A stretch of DNA of 64,000 nucleotides from NCBI GenBank assembly GCA_965203985.1, contig CBDBDS010000013.1, forward strand, positions 930,001 through 994,000, given 5' to 3'. The first letter of the stretch is position 1, and every line of letters starts with the position of its first letter. Of the stretch, positions 31,108-40,206 are shown one piece after another. Below the pieces are notes generated by a model. It was given only the letters and a program-made list of their open reading frames with translations, searched no databases and was not told where the DNA came from. Made by a program: the position numbers and the translations under genes. This DNA is from Bin87 sp965203985 (GTDB lineage Bacteria; Chloroflexota; Dehalococcoidia; Lucifugimonadales; UBA3495).

Positions 31108-31725
31108 TCAGTGCATCGGCGAGAAGCTGGCGGGGACCATGATCTTGTTTTCCTGTTTCACGCGGCCGGGGGCGCCGGAGGGCCACTGGGGGATCTTGCT
31201 GGCGGCGGCGCGGACCTCGGCGCGGTGGTTGAGGTCCTGGTAGGGCCAGACGTGCATCCACTTGTTCAGGTCGCCGAACTCGGTGAACATGCCGGCGGCC
31301 AGGGGTGAGAACTCCTCACGGTAGGGCAGGGATTCCTCCCAGCGGCGCAACAGTTCGGGCATGGAGCCGTTCTCGTAGGTGTAGACGCGCATCTCGTAGA
31401 TGTTGCCCAGGGCCTGGTCGCCGCCCATGGGACGCATGAAGGGGGCGGGGTTCCAGATCTCGGAGTTCATGTTGAGGATGTTGCCGGGGGTGATCTTGGG
31501 CGGCCAGTTGGGGTCCTGGCCGGCCTCGGCGCGGATGCGGTTGCGCTCCTCCATGTTTTCATAACCCCAGACGTGGATGATCTGGTTCAGCGGGCCAATC
31601 TCGGTGTGCCAGAAGGCGGCGATGGGCGAGTACTTTTCGCGGTGGGGCAGGGCCTCGGCGAAGGCTTCCTCGGCCTGGGGGACGGCGCCGGGCTTGAGGT
31701 CGTAGGTGCGTACTTCGTAGATCAT
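31108..31725 (-). CDS. NIPSNAP family protein, two-domain
   Basis: The 205-residue protein contains two similar ferredoxin-like NIPSNAP units: residues 1-100 (MIYEVRTYDLKPG, IIHVWGYENMEERNRIRAE) and 107-205 (IYEMRVYTYENG, WMHVWPYQDLNHRAEVRAA). The function of bacterial NIPSNAP proteins is unknown; they often accompany flavin monooxygenases and other catabolic genes. It is monocistronic by spacing. No signal peptide is present. Confidence 0.85.
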   Translation of the reverse strand: MIYEVRTYDLKPGAVPQAEEAFAEALPHREKYSPIAAFWHTEIGPLNQIIHVWGYENMEERNRIRAEAGQDPNWPPKITPGNILNMNSEIWNPAPFMRPMGGDQALGNIYEMRVYTYENGSMPELLRRWEESLPYREEFSPLAAGMFTEFGDLNKWMHVWPYQDLNHRAEVRAAASKIPQWPSGAPGRVKQENKIMVPASFSPMH

Positions 31726-31916
31726 GGTTTCCTCCTGGAACTTGGGGTGGGATCGGTGACGGTTGTGTGCGCGGCCAGTGTAGCAACGGCGCCAAACGGG
31801 GGCAACCGGAACACGAGGCGGGGGTGCGCTATACTGTGCTACCCTTCGGTTGGCGCAATGAACATGCTACAGCAAAGCGGCATTCCGACCGGAGATGAGG
31901 GCAATGGAGGACGGCA

Positions 31917-32474
31917 ATGACTACCGCTCCGAAACTACTCACCGCCGACGACCTGTTGGCAATGGCCGATGATGGCAAGCGCTACGAGTTGGTTCGGGGA
32001 GAGTTAATTGAAATGCCGCCACCGGGATTCGCCCACGGGATTGTCGTTGACAACATCGGCTGGCTGATCGGCACGTTCATCAGACAAAATAGCCTCGGCT
32101 TCGTAAGCACTTCGGAAACGGGGATCTACATTGAGCAGGGTCCAGACACTGTGCGCGCCGCCGACTTTGCGATCATTGCACGGGAGCGCATTACGGAACC
32201 GGTGCCGGAGCGGGGATACGTCGCTGGCCTCGTTCCAGATTTGGTGGTGGAAGTAATTTCCCCTGGTCATAGCGCCGGGGAAGCGGAAGCCAGGGCCCGG
32301 ATGTGGTTGGAAGCGGGCGTGAGGTTGGTCCTGACGGCGCATATTGCCACTCAGGAAATCTTCACCAGCGGAGAAGACGGAACAACCAGACGCTTCGGCA
32401 TCAGCGATACGTTGACCTGCGAGCCGGTTCTGCCGGGCTTCGCCTGCCCGGCGGCCGACATTTTCACCTACTGA
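31917..32474 (+). CDS. Uma2 family protein
   Basis: The 185-residue protein is of the compact Uma2 type: LLTADDLLAMADDGKRYELVRGELIEMPPPG, AADFAIIA (first acidic residue) and LVPDLVVEVISPGHS (second). A downstream VLTAHIATQEIFTSGED is slightly unlike the usual VW.v.p. strand. The start ATG 31917 is preceded by AGGACGG... weakly. It is 33 bp upstream of a VOC gene and may be co-transcribed. Biological role unknown. Confidence 0.85.
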   Translation: MTTAPKLLTADDLLAMADDGKRYELVRGELIEMPPPGFAHGIVVDNIGWLIGTFIRQNSLGFVSTSETGIYIEQGPDTVRAADFAIIARERITEPVPERGYVAGLVPDLVVEVISPGHSAGEAEARARMWLEAGVRLVLTAHIATQEIFTSGEDGTTRRFGISDTLTCEPVLPGFACPAADIFTY

Positions 32475-32506
32475 TTTCGTTCCGCAAACACGTCAGGAGG
32501 ACAAAT

Positions 32507-32902
32507 ATGGAATACCGCATCAACCACGTACACATCCGCGCCGCTGATCCCCACGCCACGGCGGCGTGGTACGAGAAGCACTTCAACGCGCGCATCGTCT
32601 CGGAGCGGGAGGTGATGCCGCGTACCATCACCATCGGGATGGAGATGGGCGGGCAGTGCCGGCTGAACGTGTCGTCCAAGCCGCCGGGATCGTCCGACGA
32701 GCGCGCCGTTGCCGAGTTGAACCGGCTGGGGTTGGAGCACTTCGGGTTCGACGTGGAGGACCTGGAGGCGGAGATGGAACGGCTCACCGCCGCCGGCATC
32801 CGCACGGTGTTGCCTATCACCGAGACGCCCACCGGCTCCAAGCTGTCGTACATCGAGGGGCCGGACGACGTGCTGATCGAACTGGTGCAGCCCGCGCCCT
32901 AA
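32507..32902 (+). CDS. VOC superfamily protein (glyoxalase/dioxygenase fold)
   Basis: The 131-residue product starts at ATG 32507 with AGGAGG at 32495. It has one beta-alpha-beta-beta-beta unit pair: RINHVHIRAADPHATAAWYEKHF (metal His) and ...LEHFGFDVEDLEAEMERLTAAG, ending IEGPDDVLIELVQP (metal Glu). Members are glyoxalases, dioxygenases or resistance proteins; the substrate cannot be told. It is followed 17 bp later by an amidase gene, so the two are probably an operon. Confidence 0.88.
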   Translation: MEYRINHVHIRAADPHATAAWYEKHFNARIVSEREVMPRTITIGMEMGGQCRLNVSSKPPGSSDERAVAELNRLGLEHFGFDVEDLEAEMERLTAAGIRTVLPITETPTGSKLSYIEGPDDVLIELVQPAP

Positions 32903-32919
32903 TCTGAAGGAGCCACGCC

Positions 32920-34317
32920 ATGGCGGACGTGCCGCTGCACTACCAGACCATCACCGAGGTTGCCGAGAGGGTCCGGTCGCGGGAGATTTCGCCGGTCGAG
33001 TTGACCCGCGCGATGCTGGATCGCATCGCCGCGCTGGACGGCGAGCTGAAGAGCTACGCGACCGTCATGGCCGAGCCGGCGATGGCGGCGGCGCGGGCGG
33101 CGGAAGCTGAAATTGCTGCCGGGAGATACCGTGGCTCACTGCACGGCGTCCCCATTGCAGTGAAGGACCTGTGTTTCACCACCGGCGTGGCCACCATGGG
33201 CGGCGCACAGGTGCTGCGCGACTTTGTGCCCGATTTCGATGCCACGGTGGTTCGCAAGCTCAACGACGCCGGCGCAATCATCCTGGGCAAGCTGAACCTC
33301 ACCGAGGGCGCGATGGCCGGCTACAACCCGGCCTTCGACATCCCGATCAATCCCTGGAGCGCGGACCGCTGGGCCGGCGCATCGTCCAGCGGGTCGGGAG
33401 TGGCCACCGCCGCCGGCCTGTGCTACGGCTCGCTGGGCAGCGACACGGGCGGGTCGATACGGTTTCCGGCGGCCGCCTGCGGCACGGTGGGCATCAAGCC
33501 GACCTGGGGAAGGGTAAGTCGCTACGGCGTGCTGACACTGGCGGAGTCGCTGGACCACGTGGGTCCCATGACCCGCAGCGCGGCGGACGCCGGCATCATG
33601 CTGCAAGCGTTGTCCGGCCACGACCCCAACGATCTGACCTCGCTCCACGCTCGCGTTCCCGCCATGCTGTCGGGACTGGGCAAGGGTGTCGAGGGAATCC
33701 GCATCGGCGTGGACGAACGTTACATCGGCGACGACGTGGACGGCGACATGGCTGAGGCCACGCTGTCCGGAGCGCGGTTGCTGGAGAGCATGGGGGCGCG
33801 GTTGGTGACGGTAGAGATGCCGGACACCCTGCCGTTCTCGCGGGCCTGGGGGGTGCTGTGCTCCGCCGAGGCAGCGGCGGCCCACGCGGACACCTTCCCG
33901 TCGCGGGCCGATGAGTACGGTCCGTGGTTCCGGGGCTGGCTCGAAAAGGGCCATGGCTACACCGCCGTGGATTACGCCAGATCCAACCAGGGCCGATTGG
34001 CCTGCAACGGGATACTATCGGGCGTGTTTGAGGAGATCGACGTGCTGGTCTGCCCGTCCATGACGACTCCGCCGGGGCGGGTCACGCCGGAGGAACTGTA
34101 CGGGCCCATGGGCGAGGACGAGTGGACGTGGGGCCGCTTCACCATCCCCTATGATTTCAATGGCGCGCCCACGATCTCGCTGCCGGCCGGGCTGAGCAGC
34201 GAGGGGCTGCCCCTGAGCATCCAGTTCGTGGGCAAGCACCTGGCCGAGCCGCTGCTGGTGCAGATCGGCGACGCCTACGAACGGGCGACGCAGCACAGCC
34301 TGCGGCCGCCGGTGTAG
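32920..34317 (+). CDS. Amidase signature family enzyme
   Basis: The 465-residue protein is an amidase. The catalytic Lys is K82 in GVPIAVKDLCF; the signature segment WAGASSSGSGVATAAGLCYG and the nucleophile Ser in GSDTGGSIRFPA (about S179) follow at normal spacing. GatA itself would be expected near gatB/gatC, which are absent, so this is more likely a catabolic amidase. A 13-bp stem-loop follows the stop codon. Confidence 0.9.
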   Translation: MADVPLHYQTITEVAERVRSREISPVELTRAMLDRIAALDGELKSYATVMAEPAMAAARAAEAEIAAGRYRGSLHGVPIAVKDLCFTTGVATMGGAQVLRDFVPDFDATVVRKLNDAGAIILGKLNLTEGAMAGYNPAFDIPINPWSADRWAGASSSGSGVATAAGLCYGSLGSDTGGSIRFPAAACGTVGIKPTWGRVSRYGVLTLAESLDHVGPMTRSAADAGIMLQALSGHDPNDLTSLHARVPAMLSGLGKGVEGIRIGVDERYIGDDVDGDMAEATLSGARLLESMGARLVTVEMPDTLPFSRAWGVLCSAEAAAAHADTFPSRADEYGPWFRGWLEKGHGYTAVDYARSNQGRLACNGILSGVFEEIDVLVCPSMTTPPGRVTPEELYGPMGEDEWTWGRFTIPYDFNGAPTISLPAGLSSEGLPLSIQFVGKHLAEPLLVQIGDAYERATQHSLRPPV

Positions 34318-34334
34318 GCTGGGACTACATCAAT

Positions 34335-34370
34335 AACGGCCATTGGCACGAAAAAAGCCAATGGCCGTTT
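34335..34370. terminator. Bidirectional stem-loop between convergent genes
   Basis: A perfect 13-bp stem (AACGGCCATTGGC with GCCAATGGCCGTT) surrounds a 9-base A-rich loop. It lies between the amidase and the convergent small membrane-protein gene, so it may end both transcripts. There is no clear U-tract on either side. Confidence 0.55.
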
Positions 34371-34406
34371 GAACGTTTGCGCCAGCGGAGTCGGAACCCT
34401 GCCCGT

Positions 34407-34682
34407 CTAATCGCCACCGCTGGGCACGGTGAACAAGATGTTGCCGTCAACATCGTGGCGATGGTTGGCCAGTGCAACCACGATCTCGTTGGTCCGTCGG
34501 ACTTCGGCGGCCAGTTGCCGGACTTCGTCCGTTAGCGTATCCAAGCGCTGGTCCAACGTATCGACGCGCTGGAACAGTGTATCGACGCGTTGGAACAACT
34601 TGCCGAGTCCGAACGCCCCACCCAGCAGAAAAAGGGCAGCCGTAACTGAAACGCCGATCAGCGCGTAGGTTTGCGGGTCCAT
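34407..34682 (-). CDS. Membrane-anchored coiled-coil protein, copy 1
   Basis: The 91-residue product has an N-terminal membrane helix (about residues 7-27, LIGVSVTAALFLLGGAFGLG) then a coiled coil built of RVDTLFQ, RVDTLDQ, RLDTLTD heptads, and a conserved end ALANHRHDVDGNILFTVPSGGD. It is a paralogue of the next gene, which has fewer heptads. The C-terminal HRHDVDG is nearly identical in both, so it is likely functional. No family is recognised. Confidence 0.65.
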   Translation of the reverse strand: MDPQTYALIGVSVTAALFLLGGAFGLGKLFQRVDTLFQRVDTLDQRLDTLTDEVRQLAAEVRRTNEIVVALANHRHDVDGNILFTVPSGGD

Positions 34683-34720
34683 AAGATACCTTTTAAACGC
34701 CGTAGTCGGAGTTGGACGGC

Positions 34721-34954
34721 CTAATCGCCACCGCTGGGCACAATGAACAAGATGTTGCCGTCAACATCGTGGCGATGGTTGGCCAGGGCAATGACGGTGT
34801 CGTTCGTTCGTCGGACCTCCGCCGTCAGTTGGTCGAGCCGGGTCGATATCGTATCGACGCGCTGGAACAGTTTGCCCAGCGCGAAGGCACCGGCCAGTAG
34901 AGAAAGGACGAGCGTAACGGAGACACCGATCAGTATGTAGGTTTGCAGGTCCAT
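34721..34954 (-). CDS. Membrane-anchored coiled-coil protein, copy 2
   Basis: The 77-residue paralogue of the gene at 34407 has the same membrane helix and C-terminal tail (ALANHRHDVDGNILFIVPSGGD) but only two heptads (RVDTIST, RLDQLTA). The two genes lie 38 bp apart on the same strand, with copy 2 transcribed first. Difference in coil length suggests slippage between heptad repeats. Function is unknown. Confidence 0.65.
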   Translation of the reverse strand: MDLQTYILIGVSVTLVLSLLAGAFALGKLFQRVDTISTRLDQLTAEVRRTNDTVIALANHRHDVDGNILFIVPSGGD

Positions 34955-34999
34955 CAGATGCTTGTCGTAGTGGGTATGACCGGTATGCTAGCACGGATG

Positions 35000-36526
35000 C
35001 TATGACCCTGCTATCCAGTCGGCGACGCGCTCGCCGATCATGATGGCGGTGGCGTTGGTGTTGGCGCGGGTGACCTGGGGCATGATGGACGAGTCGGCGA
35101 CCCAGAGGCCCTGGACACCGCGCACGCGGCACTGCTGATCGGTTACGGCCATGGGGTCGTCGTCGGGCCCGATGCGGCAGGTGCCGGAGACGTGGCGCGA
35201 GGTGCCCACGGTCTGGCGGATCCAGGCGTCCAGGGCGTCGTTGTCGGACAGCACGTCATCCGCGGGGGCGGTGCGGTGGTCGATCACGTCCCGGTAGCTT
35301 TCAGATTCGAGCATGTCGGCGGCCAGGCGCACGGCGTCGCGCATGCGGCGCATGTCGTTCTCGTTGTGGAAGTAGCGGTAGTTGATCTCCGGCTGCTGGG
35401 TCGGATCCGAGGACGCCAGGCGCACCCAACCGGAGCCGTCGGGCAGCTCCAGGGCGCAGGCGATACGGGCGGTGCGGTCGGGCAGATGCTCGCCGGTCAT
35501 GACGTTGAACACGCCCAGGGTGTGCAGCATCACGTCGTTGGGGTACGAGGGAGCCTCGGAGGTAACGCGGAGGCCGAAGCGCAGGGCGCCGGCGTTGGCG
35601 CGTAGCTCGACGTTGTCCTTGACGCGGAAGGAGACGTTGCCCATGGGATGGTTGAACAGGTTCTGACCCACCCCGGGCAGTTCCGGTATGCCAAAGGACG
35701 CGAGCTGGTCCCGTGGGCCTACGCCCGAGAGCATGAGGATGTGGGGAGATTTCAGCGCGCCGGCGCTGAGCACGACCTGGTCAGCTGCAACGGTGAAGAT
35801 CTCGCCGCCGCTCTCGACCTCGACGCCGGAGACCTGGGTTCCGTCGAACAGCACGCGGCGGACGAACACGTTGCCCTTGACGGTGAGGTTGAGACGATGG
35901 CGCACCGGGTTGAGGTGGGTGATGGCCGTGCTCATGCGGACGCCGTCCTGGTTGTTCATCGGGATTGCGCCGATGCCGTCGGAGTCCGGCCCGTTGAGGT
36001 CGGGGTTGTACGCGTAGCCGCGCTCCATGGCGGCGGCGTGGAAGGCCTTCTGCACGTCGGGCCAGGGCTGGTTCTCGCGCCGGATGATGGGTATCGGGCC
36101 GTCGCTGCCGTGGAAGTCGTCCTGGATATCCAGATCGGTTTCGGCCTTGCGGAAGAAGGGCAGGACTTTCAGGTAGGACCACTCCTCGTTGCCGAAGGAT
36201 TCCCACCGCTCGAAGTCCTCGGGAAGGCCGCGCAGGTAGACCTGGCCGTTGATGGAGCCGGAACCGCCGATGACCTTGCCCTGGGCGATGTTGATCTCGC
36301 CCTGCTGGTCGTTGATGGTGCCGTGCAGATTCCAGGAGACCGGCGATCCGGGCTGCTCGCCCTCGTTGGAGTAGCCGTCGCGGACGGCATCGGGCAGATG
36401 TTCCGCGTTGGGATAGTCCTGGCCGGCCTCGAGGAGCAGAACCGAGCGGCTGGGGTCCTCGGACAATCTGCTGGCGACCACGGACCCGGCGGAACCGGAG
36501 CCCACAACAATCACGTCATATTTCAT
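35000..36526 (-). CDS. GMC family oxidoreductase
   Basis: The 508-residue flavoprotein begins MKYDVIVVGSGSAGSVVASRLSED (FAD dinucleotide fold), has EAGQDYP, GKVIGGSGSINGQVYLRG (GMC signature 1) and GALKSPHILMLSGVGP (signature 2), and a C-terminal domain with HVSGTCRIG (catalytic His) and SIMPQVTRANTNATAIMIGE. It oxidises an alcohol, as in choline dehydrogenase, but the substrate is not known. Start ATG 36526 is preferred over an ATG six bases earlier. Confidence 0.92.
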   Translation of the reverse strand: MKYDVIVVGSGSAGSVVASRLSEDPSRSVLLLEAGQDYPNAEHLPDAVRDGYSNEGEQPGSPVSWNLHGTINDQQGEINIAQGKVIGGSGSINGQVYLRGLPEDFERWESFGNEEWSYLKVLPFFRKAETDLDIQDDFHGSDGPIPIIRRENQPWPDVQKAFHAAAMERGYAYNPDLNGPDSDGIGAIPMNNQDGVRMSTAITHLNPVRHRLNLTVKGNVFVRRVLFDGTQVSGVEVESGGEIFTVAADQVVLSAGALKSPHILMLSGVGPRDQLASFGIPELPGVGQNLFNHPMGNVSFRVKDNVELRANAGALRFGLRVTSEAPSYPNDVMLHTLGVFNVMTGEHLPDRTARIACALELPDGSGWVRLASSDPTQQPEINYRYFHNENDMRRMRDAVRLAADMLESESYRDVIDHRTAPADDVLSDNDALDAWIRQTVGTSRHVSGTCRIGPDDDPMAVTDQQCRVRGVQGLWVADSSIMPQVTRANTNATAIMIGERVADWIAGS

Positions 36527-36602
36527 GACCATGCCCTCGCTTGCGGTTTGGGTGGCCCGATTCTACACTATCGGCACAATCGGCCTGGCCGGGAGTGCGA
36601 TG

Positions 36603-37388
36603 ATGACGTCCCCCAAGACACCCAGCGGCGCAAATATGCTGCCCTACCGCCGGCAGGGCGAGATTGACTACGCCAGCCTGGAGTTCGACCCCAATGAGAA
36701 GAATGTGACCCCCGACGCCATGGAACAGAACCTCGAACTGGCGGAAATACTTGGCCTCTTCCGCGCTCGTTTCACCGACTTCAACCAGCGCCCCGATGTG
36801 TTTCTGGATAATGAAACCTTTATCTGCTACGACCTGAGCAACCTGAACGTGCGGGCTGCGCCCGACATCTATCTGGCCTTTGGCGTGGACGCGGTGGCGA
36901 TTCGACCTCGCAAAATCTACCTGCCCTGGGAGGTGGGGAAGCCGCCCGACTGGGCTATGGAAATCGCGTCCGAGAGTACCGCCAGCGCAGACGTCAACCG
37001 TAAACCTGCCATCTATGCCGCCATCGGCATCCCGGAATTCTGGCGCTTTGACCCCACTGGCGGGCGGTATCACGGGCAGCCGATCTGGGCTGGCGAGTTG
37101 GTTGACGGGGAGTATCGGGAGCTGCCGCAAACCCGCGAACCCGACGGCATCCTCAAGGTGTACAGCCCGCTGCTGGGCATCAGCCTGTGCTGGGATGACG
37201 GCTGGCCCCGGGTGTATGACCCGTCCACCCAAACGTACGACCGGAATTGGCGGGCGGAACAAGCGTATGCAATCGCGGTCCAGGACCAGCGAGACGCGGC
37301 TTGGGAAGAAGTCGAACGGCTGCAGGAACTGCTGCGCCGGAGAAACGGCGAAGAAAATGAAACACAAGGAGATGCCGGCCCATGCTGA
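36603..37388 (+). CDS. Uma2 family protein with C-terminal coiled coil
   Basis: The 261-residue protein has AAPDIYLAFGVDA, WAMEIASESTA and AAIGIPEFWRFDP, the Uma2 core with acidic residues in place, plus an N-terminal extension of about 50 residues and a coiled-coil tail. ATG 36603 has GGGAG seven bases upstream. It overlaps the DinB gene by 7 bp, so the two are probably co-translated. It is the intact counterpart of the frameshifted gene at 23292. Confidence 0.85.
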   Translation: MTSPKTPSGANMLPYRRQGEIDYASLEFDPNEKNVTPDAMEQNLELAEILGLFRARFTDFNQRPDVFLDNETFICYDLSNLNVRAAPDIYLAFGVDAVAIRPRKIYLPWEVGKPPDWAMEIASESTASADVNRKPAIYAAIGIPEFWRFDPTGGRYHGQPIWAGELVDGEYRELPQTREPDGILKVYSPLLGISLCWDDGWPRVYDPSTQTYDRNWRAEQAYAIAVQDQRDAAWEEVERLQELLRRRNGEENETQGDAGPC

Positions 37389-37918
37389 ACGATCCACAGG
37401 CATTCCTGAGTTATTTCGAGGGCATCCACCGGCGCACGGTGCGGGACATTCACGCCCTGCCCAAGCCGGCCGAGTCGTGGGCCCCGCCGGCGGGAGAGGG
37501 TGAGAACGCGTGGAGCATTGCGCAGATCGTGCATCACATCTGCGAGTCGCGGATGTATTTTGCCCGGGCCTACCGCAATGAGGGTTGGTTGTACGACTGG
37601 GAGGTTCCCAGCACCGCGTCGCTGGACGATTGGGTCCCGGCGTTGCAGGCGTCGCTGGAGGAGTTTCGCGGCCGCATCGATGGCACGCCGGCTGAGTGGC
37701 TGACCCGGCGCATCCAAATGATTGACACCGACGGCATGCTCAGCGGTTGGCGGGTTCTGATGATGATGGTGGAACACGAGGTACACCACCGGTCGCAGAT
37801 CGACACCTACGCCGGGATGCAGGGCTGGGACGTGCCGCAGATCTACGGCCGGACCCGCGAGCAGATTGATGATCTACAGGAAGGGCAGCGGGAACGGGCG
37901 GGTTCGACAGACGATTAG
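37382..37918 (+). CDS. DinB-like protein
   Basis: The 178-residue helical protein has the DinB metal pattern: IAQIVHHICESR with a ligand His in the second helix, and EHEVHHRSQIDTY with two further His near the fourth. DinB-fold proteins are metal-binding and include thiol-transferases such as bacillithiol S-transferases. AAGGAG lies in the 3' end of the preceding Uma2 gene. Function here is not assigned. Confidence 0.85.
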   Translation: MLNDPQAFLSYFEGIHRRTVRDIHALPKPAESWAPPAGEGENAWSIAQIVHHICESRMYFARAYRNEGWLYDWEVPSTASLDDWVPALQASLEEFRGRIDGTPAEWLTRRIQMIDTDGMLSGWRVLMMMVEHEVHHRSQIDTYAGMQGWDVPQIYGRTREQIDDLQEGQRERAGSTDD

Positions 37919-37927
37919 CGGCTGCGA

Positions 37928-38497
37928 TCAGGGATTTATGGCGCCGCTGCGGTGCTGCACGATGAAGGTTTCGCGCCGTTCCAGGTAATCCGCGACGAGG
38001 TTCAGCAACGCCTGCGGGCGTTCGGCGGCGATGTCGTGACCGGCGCCGTAGACGAAAGCGACGTTGCAGTTGGGGATGCGGCTCCGGTACAGGCTGGGGG
38101 CTACCGGGTCGATTGTGCCGTCAGCCTGCCCGAACACCGCGAGCGTGGGGCACTGGATATCGGGGAGCCGCGACTCCAGGTCGTGGGTAGATCCCGCCGG
38201 CGCTCCGGTGGGCCGTATCGCCAGGGGCGAGATCAGAACCAGCGCTGCTATGCTCTCCGGCGATTGCAGGGCATGGCGGATGGCCACCGTCGCGGCGGAG
38301 GAAACGCCGATGAGCCCGTATGGTCCTGAGGCCAGCGGCGCGACCGCGGCGCCGACCTGGTCTTCCGCTACGGGTCCGAAGTCGTCCAGGCGCGGTTCCA
38401 GCACCACCCAACGTTGCGCCAGTCCGTCTCGAAGGGCGGAAGAACGCTCCGGTTCGTCGACGATGACTACGGTCTCGCGCATTTGGTCAGAAGCCAC
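37928..38497 (-). CDS. Small alpha/beta hydrolase
   Basis: The 189-residue protein is an abbreviated alpha/beta hydrolase: nucleophile Ser in LIGVSSAATVAI, Asp in AVFGQADGTIDP, and His in YGAGHDIAAERPQALL. The cap region is missing, and the N-terminal strand is short. It starts 3 bp after the stop of a flavin monooxygenase, so the two are co-transcribed and may act in one degradation route. Catalytic triad seems complete. Confidence 0.72.
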   Translation of the reverse strand: MASDQMRETVVIVDEPERSSALRDGLAQRWVVLEPRLDDFGPVAEDQVGAAVAPLASGPYGLIGVSSAATVAIRHALQSPESIAALVLISPLAIRPTGAPAGSTHDLESRLPDIQCPTLAVFGQADGTIDPVAPSLYRSRIPNCNVAFVYGAGHDIAAERPQALLNLVADYLERRETFIVQHRSGAINP

Positions 38498-38500
38498 GGG

Positions 38501-39604
38501 TCACAGTTCCTTGAGGCGAGGCAGCACCTCGCGACCGAACAGGTCGATTTCGGCCATCACGTCGCGGTGGGTCAGGCTGGGCTGCTGGAAGAAGAGATCG
38601 ATGACTCCGGTGCCGCACCGGTCGTGGTAGTCCTTGATCTGCTCGAACACGGTGTCGGGGCCGCCGACGAAGGTGAGGCCGGGCGCTCCGCCCACGATGT
38701 CGCCGCTGGCGCTGCCGGCGAACACGTTGCGGTAGTCAACATCCTGGCCGGCCCGGGAGGCCTGGATCACCTGGGACACGGAGGAGCGCAGAGCCATGCC
38801 AGGCGCACGGCCCTGGTCGGTTTGGGCGTTGAACCAGTCCTGGGCCTGGCGGTCGGTTTCGGCCAGGTAGATGCTGCCGCGAAATACCAGCTGGTCCGGT
38901 TCCGGCTGCCAGCCGGCCTCGTCGCACCAGTGGAGGTATTTTTCGGTGATGCCCGCCACCTGCTCCGAGGGCACGAAGGATACGCCGAGGCCCAACCCGT
39001 GCTCCGCGGCGTACTGCACCGCGTCGTCGCTGCGGGTGGCGACCAGGGCGGACGGGAAGGGCTGCTGCACCGGACGCGGCCACACGGCCACGGTGCGGTA
39101 CTGGTAGTAGCGGCCCTCCCAGGAGAAGGGTTCGGGTTCGGTCATGGCCTTCAGGATCAGGTCCATGCCTTCCAGGAGGCGTCCCCGACCCTCTGACGGG
39201 TGAACGCCGTAGACCTGGTCCTCGTTGGGAGTGCCGCGCAGGAACCCCATCACGAGGCGGCCGTTGGTGATGTTGTCCAGCAGGGTGAGTTCCTCAGCGG
39301 CCCGCACGGGGTTGTTGAGGGGCAGCAGGGGGCCGAGCATGGCGATCTTGACCGACTTGCACCGCTCGGCCACGGCGGCGGCCATCACGGCGGGCGTGCC
39401 GGTGGCGATGCGGCCGGAGTAGTGGTGCTCGGAGAAGCTCACCCACTCGAAGCCCATTTCCTCGGCGAACTCGCACTCCTCGATGCCGTCCTGGTAGCTC
39501 TGCACCGAGGTTTCGGGGTCGCTGTACGACGGCGGCGTGGGCCAGGTGGGTGGAAAGTCCCGCCGGTGGGCGTATCCCATGGCGCCGAGATAGGATGCTT
39601 TCAT
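38501..39604 (-). CDS. LLM class flavin-dependent oxidoreductase
   Basis: The 367-residue protein starts at ATG 39604 with a GGGAGC element upstream. It shows the luciferase-like pattern: FEWVSFSEHHYSGRIATGTP, KSVKIAMLGPLLPLNNPVRAAEELTLLDNITNGRLVMGFLRGTP and SVSQVIQASRAG. Long-chain oxidoreductases of this kind act on many organic compounds. It forms an operon with the alpha/beta hydrolase downstream. The frame stays open upstream of 39604, but that extension does not resemble the family. Confidence 0.9.
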   Translation of the reverse strand: MKASYLGAMGYAHRRDFPPTWPTPPSYSDPETSVQSYQDGIEECEFAEEMGFEWVSFSEHHYSGRIATGTPAVMAAAVAERCKSVKIAMLGPLLPLNNPVRAAEELTLLDNITNGRLVMGFLRGTPNEDQVYGVHPSEGRGRLLEGMDLILKAMTEPEPFSWEGRYYQYRTVAVWPRPVQQPFPSALVATRSDDAVQYAAEHGLGLGVSFVPSEQVAGITEKYLHWCDEAGWQPEPDQLVFRGSIYLAETDRQAQDWFNAQTDQGRAPGMALRSSVSQVIQASRAGQDVDYRNVFAGSASGDIVGGAPGLTFVGGPDTVFEQIKDYHDRCGTGVIDLFFQQPSLTHRDVMAEIDLFGREVLPRLKEL

Positions 39605-39684
39605 GCTGCGATGCTCCCTGCGATCCTTTCTGGCGTTGCCGCCAACGTGGCTATACGGGTCTGTGTTCGGCAGTAAGACCGATG

Positions 39685-40146
39685 CTAGCGCTGGCCGCGC
39701 CGCTCCTCGAAGCTGGCGGTGATCGCCTGCTCGGCGCGCTTGCTGTGCTCGGCGATGAACTGTTCGAGGCGGCGGATTTCTGCCGCGTGCTCCGGCGCAG
39801 GCTCCTGCCGGCCAACCTGCTGCTTGAGCTGGGCCAGTTCCTTGCGAGCCTTGTCGACCTGCTCGACGGATTCCAGCGCGGCGAGTTCGTCCAACGCCGC
39901 CTTCTTGATGGTCAGCACGCGGCGGTGGTTCTCCTCGGCGTCCCGCAGCCGCTCTTCGACCTCGCCCATTGCCGACAGGGCCATGTCCAGCGGAGCCCGG
40001 CCGTAGATGGTCTGGCGGGGGAGGCGACGCAACTGGGTGCGGAACTGGGCGATGCTGGCGTCCAGCTGTTCCTCCTTGTGGCGAATTTCCGCCAGGGAGA
40101 GGCGCAAGGCCGCCATGGCCTGTTGCAGTTGGGAAACGGAAGACAT
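39685..40146 (-). CDS. Coiled-coil protein
   Basis: The 153-residue protein from ATG 40146 is almost all charged helix (QLQQAMAALRLSLAEIRHKEEQLDASIAQF, then KARKELAQLKQQVG). It has no recognised domain and no clear ribosome binding site. An upstream in-frame ATG at 40194 is possible. It may be a structural or scaffolding protein. It precedes the flavin monooxygenase gene by 80 bp on the same strand. Confidence 0.5.
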   Translation of the reverse strand: MSSVSQLQQAMAALRLSLAEIRHKEEQLDASIAQFRTQLRRLPRQTIYGRAPLDMALSAMGEVEERLRDAEENHRRVLTIKKAALDELAALESVEQVDKARKELAQLKQQVGRQEPAPEHAAEIRRLEQFIAEHSKRAEQAITASFEERRGQR

Positions 40147-40162
40147 GACAATAGATAAGCAT

Positions 40163-40186
40163 GAGGGCGAATGAATATCCGCCCTC
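40163..40186. repeat. Stem-loop of R4 type
   Basis: A 7-bp stem (GAGGGCG with CGCCCTC) surrounds AATGAATATC. It resembles the stem-loops at 13327 and 54303. It lies between the aminotransferase stop (40207, minus strand) and the start of the coiled-coil gene and could end the aminotransferase transcript, but no U-tract is visible. Confidence 0.45.
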
Positions 40187-40206
40187 AATTGCATTTCATG
40201 CGCGAA

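Noticed and set aside
38501..40162. Extended flavin oxidoreductase frame of about 550 residues
   Set aside because: The upstream 186 residues do not resemble the family; ATG 39604 with a ribosome binding site gives the normal length.
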